The notes below the pieces were generated by a model. The model was not told the origin of the DNA. It did no database searches and saw only the letters and a program-made list of their open reading frames with translations. This document shows positions 1 through 12,100 of a stretch of DNA of 64,000 nucleotides, in pieces (position 1 is the stretch's first letter; each line of letters opens with the position of its first letter). The DNA is taken from positions 1 through 64,000 of the forward strand of contig NJFT01000223.1 in the NCBI GenBank assembly GCA_002221725.1, given 5' to 3'. Origin of the DNA: Scedosporium boydii (taxonomy: Eukaryota; Ascomycota; Sordariomycetes; Microascales; Microascaceae). A program made the translations under genes and the position numbers.

Positions 1-2
<2 letters not shown>

Positions 3-36
<34 letters not shown>
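3..36. repeat. 34-base poly(A) tract at window edge
   Basis: An uninterrupted run of A lies at the very start of the window, followed by a CT-rich stretch. It could be a plain homopolymer, the tail of a retroposed copy ending to the left, or an assembly edge. The left flank is missing, so these cannot be told apart. Confidence 0.9.
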
Positions 37-37
<1 letters not shown>

Positions 38-123
38 CCATCGTCAGGGCCCTCTCCTCTCCCCTCCCTCCCTAAGCGAACCAAAGGCCAAGGCTTTCGA
101 GATGCCCCGCGTGCCGCCGAGCG

Positions 124-573
124 GTGGACTACCATGAGCTCGAGTTACCAGAACCTACTAGCCACGATGAAAAAAGCGGCAAGCTACATCACGGTGAGGG
201 AGGCTTGGTATCTTCTTCGAGGAGCCCCAAACCAGGAATTAATGCCGACATCGAAAGGATCCTAAATCCTTCCCCCACACAGATCAACACAACTACGTAT
301 GACAAGGAGGGCAATCCGTTCTCTACTGACCCGTCTCCGTCTATTGGGTCCGAGGCCCCGCCTCCCTCCAAACGAACTGCGGAATTCGGAAACGAAAGGA
401 ATGACGAGCCAGGGAATGGTGAACTAGGGGCTCAAAATACAAGGCCCAGCGACCAGACGCACAAGAAACAGGACGTTCCTGTCTTTCGATCGAAGATGGC
501 CATGAAAAAGAACCCAAGACAACCAAGGACCGTGATCCTGGAAGATGGGAGGAGTCCCTATACTAGCCAGTAA
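124..573 (+). CDS. Hypothetical protein, probable terminal exon
   Basis: An open frame of about 149 codons ends in TAA at 571-573. It begins at a GTG rather than an ATG. The nearby ATG at 102 is in another frame and stops quickly, so this is best read as the last exon of a gene whose earlier exons lie upstream; an AG just before (about 119-121) could be the splice acceptor. The product is hydrophilic and rich in Pro, Ser, Asn and Glu, ends in a basic stretch (residues about 121-137), and has no domain or membrane segment I recognise. Function is unknown, and a chance open frame is possible. Confidence 0.35.
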   Translation: MDYHELELPEPTSHDEKSGKLHHGEGGLVSSSRSPKPGINADIERILNPSPTQINTTTYDKEGNPFSTDPSPSIGSEAPPPSKRTAEFGNERNDEPGNGELGAQNTRPSDQTHKKQDVPVFRSKMAMKKNPRQPRTVILEDGRSPYTSQ

Positions 574-744
574 CCCCCAAATGGATTGAACGGAATGGGT
601 TTAGGTAGGTCACGGTTTTCCCCTTGCATGTAGCTCTGTTTATCAATATAATATATCAATTCATCGGGTGAACGTGGCATTTAAGATAATTGTCAACATA
701 GGAGATCGTGATGCACACTGCACTTGTGACCCGACGAACGGTGA

Positions 745-2118
745 CTAGACGTGTTCGAGTATCCAAGCATCAATCGCCCGCTTCTGCTCGCCATGAGAGA
801 GTTTAAATATGTAGTCAAGAATCGGAGCATCATGCGCTTCTCCTTTGATCTCCACATATGTAAATTTACCCTCGCGATGTTTCTAAAATTTCATTAGCAC
901 ACAATGGAACCATACTGCAAGAGAAAAGAGATTGTTTGTACCTTAAGTTTACCGACGAAGCAGCGGATATCGTCAACGAATACTTCGTCACCGCCGGCTA
1001 TCACGGCGATTTCAGACGCCGCAATACTTTCCCACCAGTCTTCCCCAGCGGTCAAAGGACTGTTGTAGAAATCCAGATCAGCGCCGGCTATGAAATTATC
1101 GGACCACTTCCGGAGAGTAACAAGGTTGAGAAGATCTTTTCCAGCGTTTGACTTCATGGACGAGGCAGTCTGGTCGAATGTCACCCATGGTGAGACCAGG
1201 ACAACGCCCTTAAAGCGGTCTTTGCTGTGCATGGAAGAGACGTCGCGGTGTGGATGTGAGATGTGTGATAAGACAGCCAGAGAAAGATTACCGCCAGCAG
1301 AGTCGCCACCCAGTATAATCTGCCATTCACTGTTAGAAACTGCTCGCCGTCGAATGCTAGTGGGTGGAAAGATAGTATTACCCGAGATAACGGGATACTT
1401 TCGGCGTCTGTGAGATGGTTTATAGCGGCAACTGCCTGCTTAAGTTGTGTTGGATATGTCGCGCCCGGAGCCACGTCTAGGGAGGCCGTATCAGCAAGTA
1501 AGACTTCAGCAACTCCAAGAAAGGAAAAGCAAACGACAAAAACACACACCATATTGTAGATAAAAACAGCTCAGGTCCCGACCCTTTCCCCGTGCGCTCT
1601 GAATCAAGTCCCAGCCGAGCTGGAAATGACCTTCATTCGCCATCAATGCGTAGCCGCCGCCGTGGAACCAAAGAAGAACCGTGCCTTTACTCCTGTCACC
1701 GAGCCAGCATCCCTTGGCACCTTCTGATAGATTCACAACATCCGGGGTCAGAGACTTGCTCTTGGCGAATTTTTGATACGCCTCTACGGTGGTGGGAGAT
1801 AACGCCCTATTGATGTCAGTGGTTAGGGGTCAACCAAGCTAAAGCGGGGCCTGTAACCTACTGGGTTCCTCGAACACTCGCGTTTCGGGTAAAAGTCTTT
1901 ATAACAGTGTAGATGACATGTCTCTTATAAGTCGAGGCGCCGTCTGATCCTCGAAATGGAGCAGTGGCCGAGGATAGGATCAAGGTAGCAGCTATTGTAG
2001 CTGTTAGTAGAGCATATACAAAAAGCTGGTCCTGTTAACAGGCCGCCATACTTGTAATCACCAGGGTTTTGGCCAGGTTGAGCCAATCGCCGGTAGCGAG
2101 AGATGGCTTTTGCGCCAT
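745..2118 (-). pseudogene. Alpha/beta hydrolase (HSL/steryl acetylhydrolase type), stop in exon 1
   Basis: This is an esterase of the hormone-sensitive-lipase family (Abhydrolase_3). The minus strand splices as 2118-1862, 1806-1550, 1503-1382, 1319-942 and 882-745, all with GT..AG introns and consistent phase. It shows the oxyanion motif HGGGY (near 1665), the nucleophile motif GDSAGGN (near 1300), and a C-terminal GEAHDAP with the expected catalytic His (near 800). Exon 1 looks like a membrane anchor followed by an FRG segment usual in the fungal family. An in-frame TAA at 2035-2037 (27 codons after the ATG at 2116-2118) interrupts this anchor. Everything downstream is open, so the lesion is recent, an error, or avoided by an unrecognised start. 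Likely substrates are acetylated sterols or other small esters; that is inference from the family. Confidence 0.75.
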
Positions 2119-2584
2119 GATTGATATGATTCCTTTAAAATGTGTTGGATTTCACGATTGGGAATGCAATGGGAGGAGAATCTAAACGACGAGATTCGAA
2201 AGACCTGGGACTGCAGATCGGTCCCTTTTGTGAGCCGAGGTCGAGGCATGTGTACGACTCGTACAATCCGGGGAAGCTGCATGAACTTGCATAACGGGTT
2301 AGCGTGTGCATTGAGTTGCGCTTTGACGTCAATCAAGCTGGCGATGGTTTTGTCAAGTTTCGGTCATCGACAAGCCAAAAGTCCAAGACGGTGGACAATG
2401 AATAAAAAAATATTCAAATGGTTCTTCGCCGAAGTGTTAATATGTCTCTCAAACCTAGCCTCCTTCTCATTCATAGCCTAGCCCAGGAGTCGCGACGCTT
2501 CCACTTCCTTCCTGGAGAGGGCTTCAATGAGTTAGCCCCGCTGGAGAGAAGCAGAATGTACTCGAACAGTGTTGCAGCCGCCTG

Positions 2585-3004
2585 TCACGGCAACTCATGT
2601 GTCCGGAATAGTTGGTGTCTTAAGCGGAGATCGAATTTCATCATCAATCTCATTTTCGTCGTATGCGTATGTCTACTTGAGCGGCGGCTGGAGTAACTTG
2701 TGGTTGAGACGAGCGAGTGCCAATGAATTCCCCCGGAACGGAGAAGGAAATTAGAAGAACCCCACGGAGGATGGAACTGGAATTGGTCCGAGACCTCCGG
2801 TCCCCGGTTCTTTGAGAACGCTATAATATCAACGTCCAGACTCTGATAGCCCGGAATATCCGTCATTTTAAGCAGTGGTGCTAGCCTCAACATGTACTTT
2901 GTATCCGTCACTCGCACTGCCGCGAAGACCCTTGCGAACTCGGCTTCCACTTTACAGTAATTAAGGAAAGCCTTTGATGCTCGGTCTTCCCGATTTGATG
3001 TCAT
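2585..3004 (-). CDS. Unrecognised ORF overlapping HET-gene stop by ATGA
   Basis: A 139-codon frame whose ATG overlaps the stop codon of the HET-type gene upstream (ATGA at 3001-3004). The first two thirds look protein-like (residues 1-90 mix charged and hydrophobic stretches); the last 40 residues are basic and serine-rich and look like read-through of noncoding DNA. I recognise no family. It could be a short gene, a former C-terminal extension of the HET-type gene now in another frame, or chance. Confidence 0.2.
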   Translation of the reverse strand: MTSNREDRASKAFLNYCKVEAEFARVFAAVRVTDTKYMLRLAPLLKMTDIPGYQSLDVDIIAFSKNRGPEVSDQFQFHPPWGSSNFLLRSGGIHWHSLVSTTSYSSRRSSRHTHTTKMRLMMKFDLRLRHQLFRTHELP

Positions 3005-5928
3005 GACACTTCACGCTCCTGCCATGCCCAGTACTTGATAGTAATCAAGAGTGTGACTACAGCCATGCCATAGGCCCCGAAGCCAAATGCCGATGATGGG
3101 TCGTGCGACAAGGCAGCATAGACCACAACACCGATGCCGAATATGATCATCAGCGCGAGAAAATTAGAGAGCACGATAACCCAGTCCCAGTCTTCATGAA
3201 TCATCAAGCCCCATCCGACGACTGCGGGCCGGTACACTAGCTCCGTGCGCAGTTTTTTGGGGATTGTCTTCAGCCAGAAGTCGTAGTGGTGAGCGCCAGG
3301 TTTGAGGAGGTGAGAGAATTTAGGTATGCTGAGGACTTCGACATCTGTTGGACAGGGTTCGTAGTGGTAGTTCCTCTGTATCCTCACCTGCTCCACAGGT
3401 GGTAGCCCAGGTCTAACTCTGTCAGGGCAAATATTGGTGTGAAAGGGCACAAGTCGGAACTGATCCAACGTTAATAACAAAACACGGTTGCCCCTTGGGG
3501 ATGCGAAAGGACAAACCTCGATAAACTCAGCGCTTCGCGGCACACGCAAGTGAAGAGTCCCAAGCCAGTTTCGCCACGCAGTAGGGATTCGATCTGCCAG
3601 CCACCGAGGCGGGAGCAACCCATAGTGCCAGGAATAAATTCGCCGCGACTCCCAATATCTCCGTCGAATAGCATCAAATAAATACTGGTCGTTTTGAACG
3701 TACCTGAGATCCACGTGGAGCAGTTTGGTAAGGTTTCGAGTATTAATGCAGAGCAAAAGGAACCGAGGCTCTGAATCAATGTCGCCTGGTTGAGCGGTTT
3801 GCGGCCGATCAATTTCTATTCCGAAATCTCCAGGCAGCTCTTCTGGACCTATTTGGTCAGGCACGAGAGTTAGGCTTGAAGTCTCGTCACTACTACCGGA
3901 ACTAGTGGCAACATATGCGCGTTGAGGGGCCCTGGGCAGCCCAGTAGCCCCGGCTCCGGTTTCAACGACCGACACCATAAGCTTATGGCGAAACTTTTCG
4001 ATCCCGTCCGGGCGCAGCTCCTTAATATCAACGAACATAGGCTCGCCACAGCCCTACGATCTCAGTCAGCTACATATCGTACATTTGCTACATCGGCTAG
4101 GAACAACGCTCACGCAGGTGTATTGAATCCTATGGACTCCCTCCTTCGGTCTCTCCGTCCTTGTTAACCAGCTGGACAGCCTCTCGTAGATCCGGAGCCA
4201 GACCGAATCACGTGGCAGTTCCAACTCGGGAAGAATTGCAGGGGCTGGCTCTAGAAGCTTTTCTTCCGGCGTTGATAACGGCTTATTTAATTCGATTTGC
4301 TCGAGATGTTGAGCCGCTGGTTGAACCCGAGCATCGTTCGGTACTGCTGCAGGGCGTGACGTACCAGAAAGCCTCCGAGGTTCCAGATAAGCTTTTAGGG
4401 ACCCTAAGAGGTTCTCAAAAGACTGACTAGACAGGATGAAAGCCTCAACCTCTGTAGGTGAAGAGACCAAGGCGAGTTCTGCATGCAAATTAGGAGCGGA
4501 ATTGTCCTCCGAGTCATATCGCAACCTAATTTGCGACGCCATACGTTGAGAATCACGAAGAATCAACCGTGCCGCAAGCCTAGAAGTATAAGACCGTGCT
4601 TCAGTTGACAGATTGATGCCGAAGGCCTTGAACATGCAGCGTAAATTACTGGCGAATCTTTCTGGCTCCAAGCTGTCGCGAGAAAAGCCTCTCCGGCACA
4701 GATCAGAAAATGCATCCCGAGTCCGCAGAGTTTCTACTAAATGCCAAACCGAGATCGCAATATCCTCGGGTGGATGCGATGTGTTCGTTGAAGGTGCAGA
4801 GACATCTGACCAAACCGATGACGCTATTGATGGGGTTGGGGACGCCGCCCTATCTTCGTCGATTTTCGCAACAAGAAGCCTAACCATTTCTTTGCCTTTG
4901 GTCTCGTTCCGCCCTGCAGCTTCAATAAGATTGTGGCCTATATCGATATAATGGGATCCATATCGAAGTAGAGACTCTAGGTCGATCTCCTTGGACGACT
5001 CTAATATCTTCTCCAGAATGCGGGTATCAATCCGATCGAGGTTGGCCAAAAATTCGTCAATCGTATCATACGGCGATTTGGGAACACAGGTCGGCTCGCA
5101 GAAGTACAGGCTCGCAAGAACTTCCCTAATTAGGAATCCGTTGCTTCCCCATGGCGAAACATCTGCAGAAGGTCATAGAGTTGGAATTTAGACCTCGCTC
5201 GGAGGTCTCTTCTGGGCCCCGGCCCCGGCATTAGGTCCAAGAGCCCTTGCCCAGGAGGGTCTGTCTTGGTCCTCAAGATTTCGTGTATGCGAGCAATGGT
5301 GTGCCCCGAGATAACTTTGGAACCACAATGCACGGCAGCGGACCGGGCATTACCGATCTCCTGGGCCGCCCACACTTTCCGAAACCATGGGCGTGAGAGT
5401 ATCTCTCGCAGTCCCTCGAGTCTTAAATACGAATCTCTACCAGAGACATCGTAGAATTTGATTTTCGAGAGGATTTCCGTGTTTTCTTCCTCCTCATTTT
5501 GCCTCAAGTAGTCCATTGCTGCGTCGGTTGCTGCCGTCGCTGCACCCAAGTACACCACAACTCTGCCGGCTTTGCCATATATTTCTGGCATTCTTAGGAC
5601 CTGGTCGTTTTTTTCCCAAGTATCGGCTTGATTGACGCAGATAGCATCGGCCCACAGAGTCCGGCTTCCTTCAACTTGCCGCAGGGCTTGTAACGCGCTG
5701 TAGAGATTGTCCGTCACCGGAAGAGTCGAGCCTTGCATTGAAATTAGTCGTGTCGAGCGCGCGTCGCCCCAAACGTAAGACAACGCTTCATATGATGGAG
5801 GGTTGTCCAGAGAGTAGTTGAAAAAGCTCGCATTCGATCAAGTCATCTTGATTGCGACTTGGTTGCAGAATCAGGAGCCGGAATTGGCCCGCTTCCAATG
5901 GTTCATATGAAAACGTCGCGCCGGACAT
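3001..5928 (-). pseudogene. HET-domain protein with C-terminal TM module, frameshifted
   Basis: Heterokaryon-incompatibility type gene of about 950 codons. The N-terminus starts at the ATG at 5926-5928. The HET domain follows, with LSYVWGD (about 5783), WADAICVNQAD, and the PWFRKVWAAQEIG block. A long helical region (5080-4100) comes next, then a Cys-rich YTC|GCGEP motif split by a clean intron (about 4044-4103), and two or three C-terminal membrane helices (residues about 270-340 of the last exon, ending at 3001). Two frame breaks are visible. A run of five A (plus strand 5821-5825) puts the start out of frame with the HET domain. At about 5130-5150 the frame changes just where the family normally continues into RDxIYALLG, suggesting a deletion of some 25-30 codons. 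The domain set points to a self/non-self recognition protein; the copy is probably inactive unless the breaks are sequencing errors. Confidence 0.75.
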
Positions 5929-7071
5929 TGGAAGTGCCGATTCGACGTAGCCGCGATATTATCTAAAAGCCGAATGTTTCTTAATCCGAAGTAACGCGAG
6001 TGGGTTGGGTATAATATGCTCCACACAACTTTGGCTAGAAGTCGATGGTGAGGAAAGGTGATATGTGGCAGATAATTTGAAGTCGACCAGGCCAGAACCA
6101 TTCTGCCTGCTGAATGCATCCCAATGCCTGAGGCAGACATCCTTTCCAGTCGGAAAGGAGGGGTTTCACTTCCCTTTCATGGCAATATTGGGTCGTGACC
6201 TTGAATCCGCCTCAGAGAGTGCCGGCCCCTGCAAGGTGTGGTGGGAGGCGGGATGTTATTGGTTGTGGCTGCATTCCGCTCATGGTGCTCAGCCATGAAC
6301 GCTTGTTTCTTTGGGGGACCAATAACCGTCTTCGTTGTAAGCCACTGGCTGCACCATGGTCCGTTGTTGCCTTCTTTTTTCTTCCTCACTAATCTACCAC
6401 TAATGCCTGAAGTACGTTCCAAGCGTCCGAGGAAGTGAAGAGGGGTCTCAAGGGCAAGACTCTGCAAGTAGTAACACAGCCGCGACTCATCCGAATATGG
6501 GGGGGTAGCTGGTTAATGTTCCTCTACTGTCCTCGGGGTTAAAATCAGCATTTAGGAACAGTGAGGTGGGAGAAAGTGGAGGACTAGCTGAGAGCTAGTA
6601 TGGCGCTACGTCAATATGGGGAACCGATGAAGCTATTTCGATATAGAGGAACCCTTACACAGATACTAGCAATGTCCGCGTTAGGTCGGACTCATCAGTA
6701 GTAGAAGGTCTAATATAGGTGCTTAAGTCTGATTAGGGAGAGTTGACTCCGCAATAGGGCACCGCGCCGTTGTCAAGTCGTACCCAATGTCGAAGCTAAG
6801 CCTCCTGCCCCGGCGGCCCCTAAAAGGGGAGAGCACAGTGAGGGGTAGAACTAAAGGTCTCGGGGGTATGTTGCAAGAAGGTGTAGGATGGCTGTAAATT
6901 ATTAAGATCCCAGTATCAAACACAAAAAGAAAGAAGAAAGCCAAGGAGGAGAAGAAAAAAATCGGAAAAAAATACAACGAATGAAAATATGAAATAAAAC
7001 AAGGAAATAATTCAAGCAAGCTCCGACTCCCAATCTCGATATAGATCAATCTTGCCAGCGACAGAATCACT
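5929..7071. other. Intergenic, no gene seen
   Basis: About 1.1 kb between the start of the HET-type gene and the 3' end of the next minus-strand gene. Only short overlapping frames occur. An A-rich stretch (6916-7010) lies just downstream of the 7072 stop and may be 3' untranslated sequence. Confidence 0.5.
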
Positions 7072-10000
7072 TTACTTCCACGATCCATGTGGCCCACCAT
7101 AACTAAACGCATTCGAATGCGGCATGTACTGCCAATCTCCACCTAAATGTCCAGTTGGGTTGAGGTTCGGCAGAGTTGCATTACCGGTCGGGCCCGCTCC
7201 CGCTAAAGGAACTGCCCGAGGTCCCGGCCAGGGCCTGTTTGATCCAAGCGGTTGCTGCACCGATTGAAACTGAAAAGAAGGATGCGGCCCAACGTTTGGG
7301 GAAGAAGCTGTCTTGTCTGAAGGCCGTTCCCCCGTGGCTGGATTGGCAAATCTCTGCTGTTGTTCGGAGACGTGTTCAGTCGGCCGCTGAGGTGGGACTT
7401 GAGGCGATGACTGGCTGATGCGAGATCCCGTTGTTGCCTGCATTTTCACCGGCGACTGAAAGTTAGTCGTGTTCAGATTTGGAGACAGCAAAGGCGGGGA
7501 TTTGTATTGGGCTTGTGGACTCTGGTATTGCTGGGTTGGGCCACAGCATGAACATACAGAGGCGGCCGAATTCGAGGCCGAATATGTTTCTTGAGTACGC
7601 GGAAGAGGTTGCGGTGGTGGAACATGCGTGTGAGCAAGAGGAGGTGTCTCAACTCTGGGACTCTTGCTATCGAGCGCTCGAGCTCTATTCTGAGTCTGGT
7701 CCACGTTCGCAGTTGGAGGGGAGATGCGTTGTTGCATAGGCTGTTGTTGTGCTGTTCTTGCCTCTGGACCCCGTGATTGTGCTTGCATCGGCCTAGAGGC
7801 TCCCGGGGTGTTATCCATATGCAACGCCCTGAACGCTGTCTCAGAAAGCCCCCGGGCGATCTCAGGTGCCGGAGATTGCATGCCTCCCCCTTCGCGCATA
7901 ATCTTGGCCTGTTCGCGTCTCAACGTTTCGACCGCGGATGGTTGAACAGTGTAGGACGAATTGCCGGAGAACGTGTTCCCCCCGGGCACCGTACCCGAAA
8001 TGGGCTTCTCCTCATGATCGCTGGTGTTGGATGTATTCTGGGCGTTGCCGCTGGCCCCAGCGATGGTCACGGGATCTTGCTGCTGGTCCTTCGCTGGCCC
8101 TTCCGGACTTCGCAGGGGAGAGGAGAGGTTTTGTGTCGTAAATGTGAAGTCGTCATCGCCAAAGTCCTCCCCCTCCTCCTCCTCCTCATCATCATCATCA
8201 TCAATAGAGTATGGGAAGATAATACGTGATGATGCTGATGGCAGTGGGATGTTCAAGGGCGATTCCTCGTGTCCTAGAAGTAGTAAATGTCGTCAGATCT
8301 GTCGCTTTCTAGCCAAGCAAAACAACCATTTGGGTAGGGCAAAACTTACTACTTCCGCCAAAGAAATCCTCGAGGTGTTCCGAAGGCTCTTCTTGTTGCC
8401 CCACAGGTCTCTCTTGTTCTTTGGCTTCGCCTTGTCCTCCATTTCTTGTGCTCGCGTTTCCATCGCCCTCCACGTGCGGTCGATCTTGGCCTCCTTTTTC
8501 ATCCCCCTTTCCAACGCCCCTATCTGTGTCCATTCGCTCTTCCCCATCGACTTCATCCTCTTCGTCTTCGCTCGGGTTTTCGCCGCCGTCTTCATCAGGC
8601 TCCCTTCGCTCACCCTGCCTCTTCAGAACATTCAACGGCTTTCGGGTAGAGAGGTATTTCTGGACAGTATCCAACTGGGGAGTATTGCTAGCCAGATCAT
8701 CATCGACGTCAAACGGCTTGAGCTGCTTAGTAGACATCCAACCAACGGAGCATTTGCTCGGGAAATCTTTGTTGTCGAAGAATATGATGGGGAACTGCCG
8801 CTCCAGCACCGAATGACCGTCGTCGCCGAAGCCCTCAGACCAGCCGAGAAGCTCCGTAGCGCCGGGTGAATACTTATAGCAGCGAGGGATCTTGCCACCC
8901 AGAAGGCCAGTGTTGATAAGTCCACCAGGCAGGTTGAGATCTTCGAAAGTGGGATCTCCGAAAGCCTCGCCTCGCGGCAGCAGCAGGACTACAAACCACC
9001 TGTTCTTCGACCAGCATCCAAAATAAACCTCGCCGACGAGAGGTTCGGAGACTCCATCGAAACTTTTCCGCTTCCGCGTTTTTGGGGGAGGCTCCGAACT
9101 TCCTGGAGTCGGCGATGGCGCGCTGCTAGTCTTGGTCGCATTGTTCCGAGCACGAAGCGAACCTTGCGGCGTTGGCATGACATTAGCGCCCGAGGTAGCG
9201 TACGCTTCCTTTTCAGCGCGTCGTAGCTTGTTTCGATTGAAGACCGTATAGGTCCCTTTCTGGATGGACTCGGTGAGAGCCGCGTTGTTCATCTCCGCTA
9301 AGGCCGTAGTGCAGTTCAACACCTCGTAGCCCAACGTCTTGATGGCATTCTCATGAGACCTCCGCTGATTACCGTGCTGCTCGCCGTTAAGATGCTTCGC
9401 AGCGCCGGCGAGAGCGTTCGTCGTGAAATGGACCCCGTGCTCCTCGCAGTAGAAGATGTAGAATTTGCTGCTGTTGGGTGGATACTCAATGATGAAGTGT
9501 CTGAACTCGGCCTTGCCATTCTGGTAGACATCCTTGAATTCGATCGGCGGTCTCTCCTTGGGGGGTTGTTGGCCCGAGCCTTCTTCAGCCGAGTCCTGCT
9601 CCTCGTCCCCGTTCTCTTGGTAGTTCGTCTCTACCCGGCGGCGCTTTACAGGACGTGTGGGTGTGGTATGTGAAAATGTGCCCTTCCGCGCCTTGTCCTG
9701 CCAAACAGTTAGCAAAACTGGGCCGAAAGGATGAGGGGGAAAAAATAATAATAATAAAAAGAACGGAAAAGTGAAGAGAAGAAAAATTAAAAATTCAGGG
9801 ACATGGAGAGTAACTAGGAAAGGCATACACGTGCATCAGAAGCTGCACGCCTGGTGGCGCTTCTCCGGTTCGAGGAGTGCGTTGCCTCTGTCGATGGGTC
9901 ATCTGCATTCGTTTGTGACTCTGAAGAGGGGACTCTATCAGGAGGGGGGGATGAGGCTGATCCCCTAGCGGGAGCATCCGCGGTCTGTTGAGAAGGGTGA

Positions 10001-10491
10001 GAGGGGCCGTCGGGAGTTTCTGTATCAGGGCCCTCCCTGCTCTCGCGCCCTAGCTCAGAAGTTCCGTTTGCATCGCCAGATTCCGCAGTACCCGAGGGTC
10101 CTTGATCGGGAAGCTCAGGATCATCCGTAGTCGAGGCCAATCCGCGGACAATGTCCGCCAAGTCCTTGAGAAGAGCGTGAAGTTCCTTCACCAAGAGGCT
10201 CTTATGAGTCCTTTTCCTGCCGTCCGCAGTTGACTCGCGCGTCATCTCGAGCTCTTTGAGCTGCACGCTGTACTCCATCATGCGGTCGACGGCGCTCCTG
10301 ATCTCATCGATGTCGCGGCCTGCGGTAAGCCCTTCCCTCTCATGCTCGATCTTATCTCGCAGTTTCTGCACGGACTCTTCATAGGCTTCGTCGGTTGATT
10401 TGAGATCTCCGACACGTTCAGCCCAGGCAGAGCAATAAGCCTTGGCTTGCTTTGCTCGGCCAAGGATGGTGTCGTACTCGTCGTCGGCCAT
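7072..10491 (-). CDS. Large low-complexity protein with Cys/His and beta-barrel-like segments
   Basis: Three exons give a protein of roughly 1,030 residues: 10491 to about 9830, about 9700 to 8348, and about 8276 to 7072. The start is the ATG at 10489-10491 (a GTG slightly upstream is not needed). Exon 1 is a charged, coiled-coil-like region (residues about 25-110) and then a Ser/Pro/Asp-rich tail. Exon 2 holds a basic KRRR stretch, then a C/H-containing segment (FYCEEHGVHF..HLNGEQHG, near 9430) that resembles a zinc-binding finger, and a block near 9040 (VGEVYFGCWSKNRWFVV) that reads like a Tudor/PWWP-type barrel. Its end and exon 3 contain Asp/Glu runs and a long Gln/Pro/Ser-rich tail. The composition fits a nuclear, chromatin- or transcription-associated protein. 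That is inference; I cannot name the family. Confidence 0.75.
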
Positions 10492-11513
10492 CTCGGGCGA
10501 GTTCACTCTATCACTCTAGTGAGGGAAAAGAGTATTGTGAATTAGAGTTGGCCTTCATGGGGCAAGATTCGTCCAACGTTGTGAGATCGCAAGGCAGTAA
10601 TCTCTGTCTGACAAACTCGAACGACGCGACGCGAGGACACACTTATCTATTTATTGCGCCTCCAAGGCGGGGAATTGTGTCTTTCTTCGGCATTGTTACA
10701 CGAGCTTCAGGTCTTCAGTCAGGTGATATGCGAAAAGGAGGTGGCGCCTTGGATCCAATCGTCGCCTCGTTTTTTATCGTCTCGGTCCGCGAGATTAATT
10801 TATCCGGGGTCGATCTTCAGCCCCAAGTGAAAGAATGCCTGCAATCAAACACGGCCAAACATGGCTGCCGCTACGGCAACGGTGACGGCGACGGCTCTTA
10901 TCCGATAGGACAGGATGAAGAATTCTAGAAGCGAACATGCTTAGCATGCAGATATCCTCAGGTAGTGTACTTTTAGTCTTTTCAACAGCTATCTATACCA
11001 GTAAGGAGACATTGCCTCGCCTAGCAGATAGTAACGCGGCTTCGGGCCTTAACAATTTGCTTAGACTCCGACGGCAAAGTTTTCCTTGGTTCGATTTCTC
11101 TAAATACAATACAGGAGGGAGGCCCAGACCAGGGGAATGGAGCTTCCGAGGAAAGCAGCTCATGCAATAAATTCCCAATACGGAAATGTGGCTGGTTGAG
11201 GGTGAAGCCAGGCATCCAATCTGATTGGAGATGAGGGGGAGAACTCATTGCTTCTTTTCCAGCTTCGACTCTCACGGGGTGATGTCTATTTTCCAGACTC
11301 CCCGGTCTCCCTGGCCCCTTGCTGACCTGGTACAAGCACACCCAAATCATCTAGATGCTATACTTTCTGAGGCAAAAAACCGGTCAAGGATCATCGCCCG
11401 TGCCGATCATCTCAGGGAAGGCAGAATGGTTTTCGGTCTTGTTTAAGGTTGCAGAAATTTTCGGTGTTAGGGTCACCCGATCTGTCTAGGAATTATATCG
11501 CTATCCAACATAC
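10492..11513. other. Intergenic upstream region, no gene seen
   Basis: About 1 kb upstream of the large minus-strand gene. It probably contains its promoter. No frame on either strand shows recognisable protein features. Confidence 0.5.
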
Positions 11514-11639
11514 ATGGTTTCCGTGGTTTCCGAGGTTTCCGAGGCTTTCATGGTTTGCATCGTTTATATGGTTTTTATGGTGTAAGTGGATTCGATGGTG
11601 TAAATGTCTTTCACGGTCCAAATGAATTGTATGGATTTT
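11514..11639 (+). repeat. Degenerate 9-bp minisatellite, 14 units
   Basis: Fourteen consecutive 9-base units stay in exact register, starting with atggtttcc, gtggtttcc, gaggtttcc and ending with atggatttt. Most units begin with (a/g)(t/a)gg followed by pyrimidine-rich bases. The first four are nearly identical and divergence grows to the right. Because the unit is a multiple of three, the minus strand reads as a tripeptide repeat with His often in third place, but no start codon or gene structure supports translation. Confidence 0.85.
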
Positions 11640-12100
11640 CATGGAAATCTATGGAGTCCATGGTTAAAGGGTCCGGGAATTGTCACATCCCCTGCTAGTA
11701 ATCCCGCTCGGCGATGATAAGAGACACCTGTTGAAGGTAATATTAAGCAAGACTCTGCCTCGATGGACACACCTCACTTCCACTGATATAACCATCCTCA
11801 CTTACATTTACCCCACCACGGTCTTCTCCTATTCCCCTCCGTGATGCACAGCATTCTTCTCCAGCGCGACGTGATTACCCTTTTCTCTGCCCCGAAACTT
11901 CCGATGGAAATGGCACAGATGATAGCCCAAGAGCTAAACGCGATGGACACGATGAATACAACCTTGAAGGAACTAAAGTGCGCATGTTCGACTGTTCGGG
12001 CCAGACAGCGGACAAGCTACACCGTCATGCCAGGGATGTTCATAAAGTGCCACCTGATCATTGGGTAAGGGCTCCGAGGATCGCCGGGATTGAAGATGGT
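11640..12100. other. No firm gene; possible C2H2 finger remnant
   Basis: Plus-strand frames here are short. One around 11978-12060 reads like half of a C2H2 finger (Leu-x-Arg-His-x3-Val-His spacing) but lacks the full cysteine pair and any clear start. I treat it as noncoding or a remnant. Confidence 0.3.

Noticed and set aside
3..36. Poly(A) tract as telomere or retroelement end
   Set aside because: No telomeric repeats and no retroelement coding sequence nearby; left flank is outside the window, so only the homopolymer is reported.
8024..8869. 281-codon plus-strand ORF opposite the large minus-strand gene
   Set aside because: It is antisense to Asp/Glu- and Ser-rich coding sequence, which tends to give long serine- and leucine-rich shadow frames.
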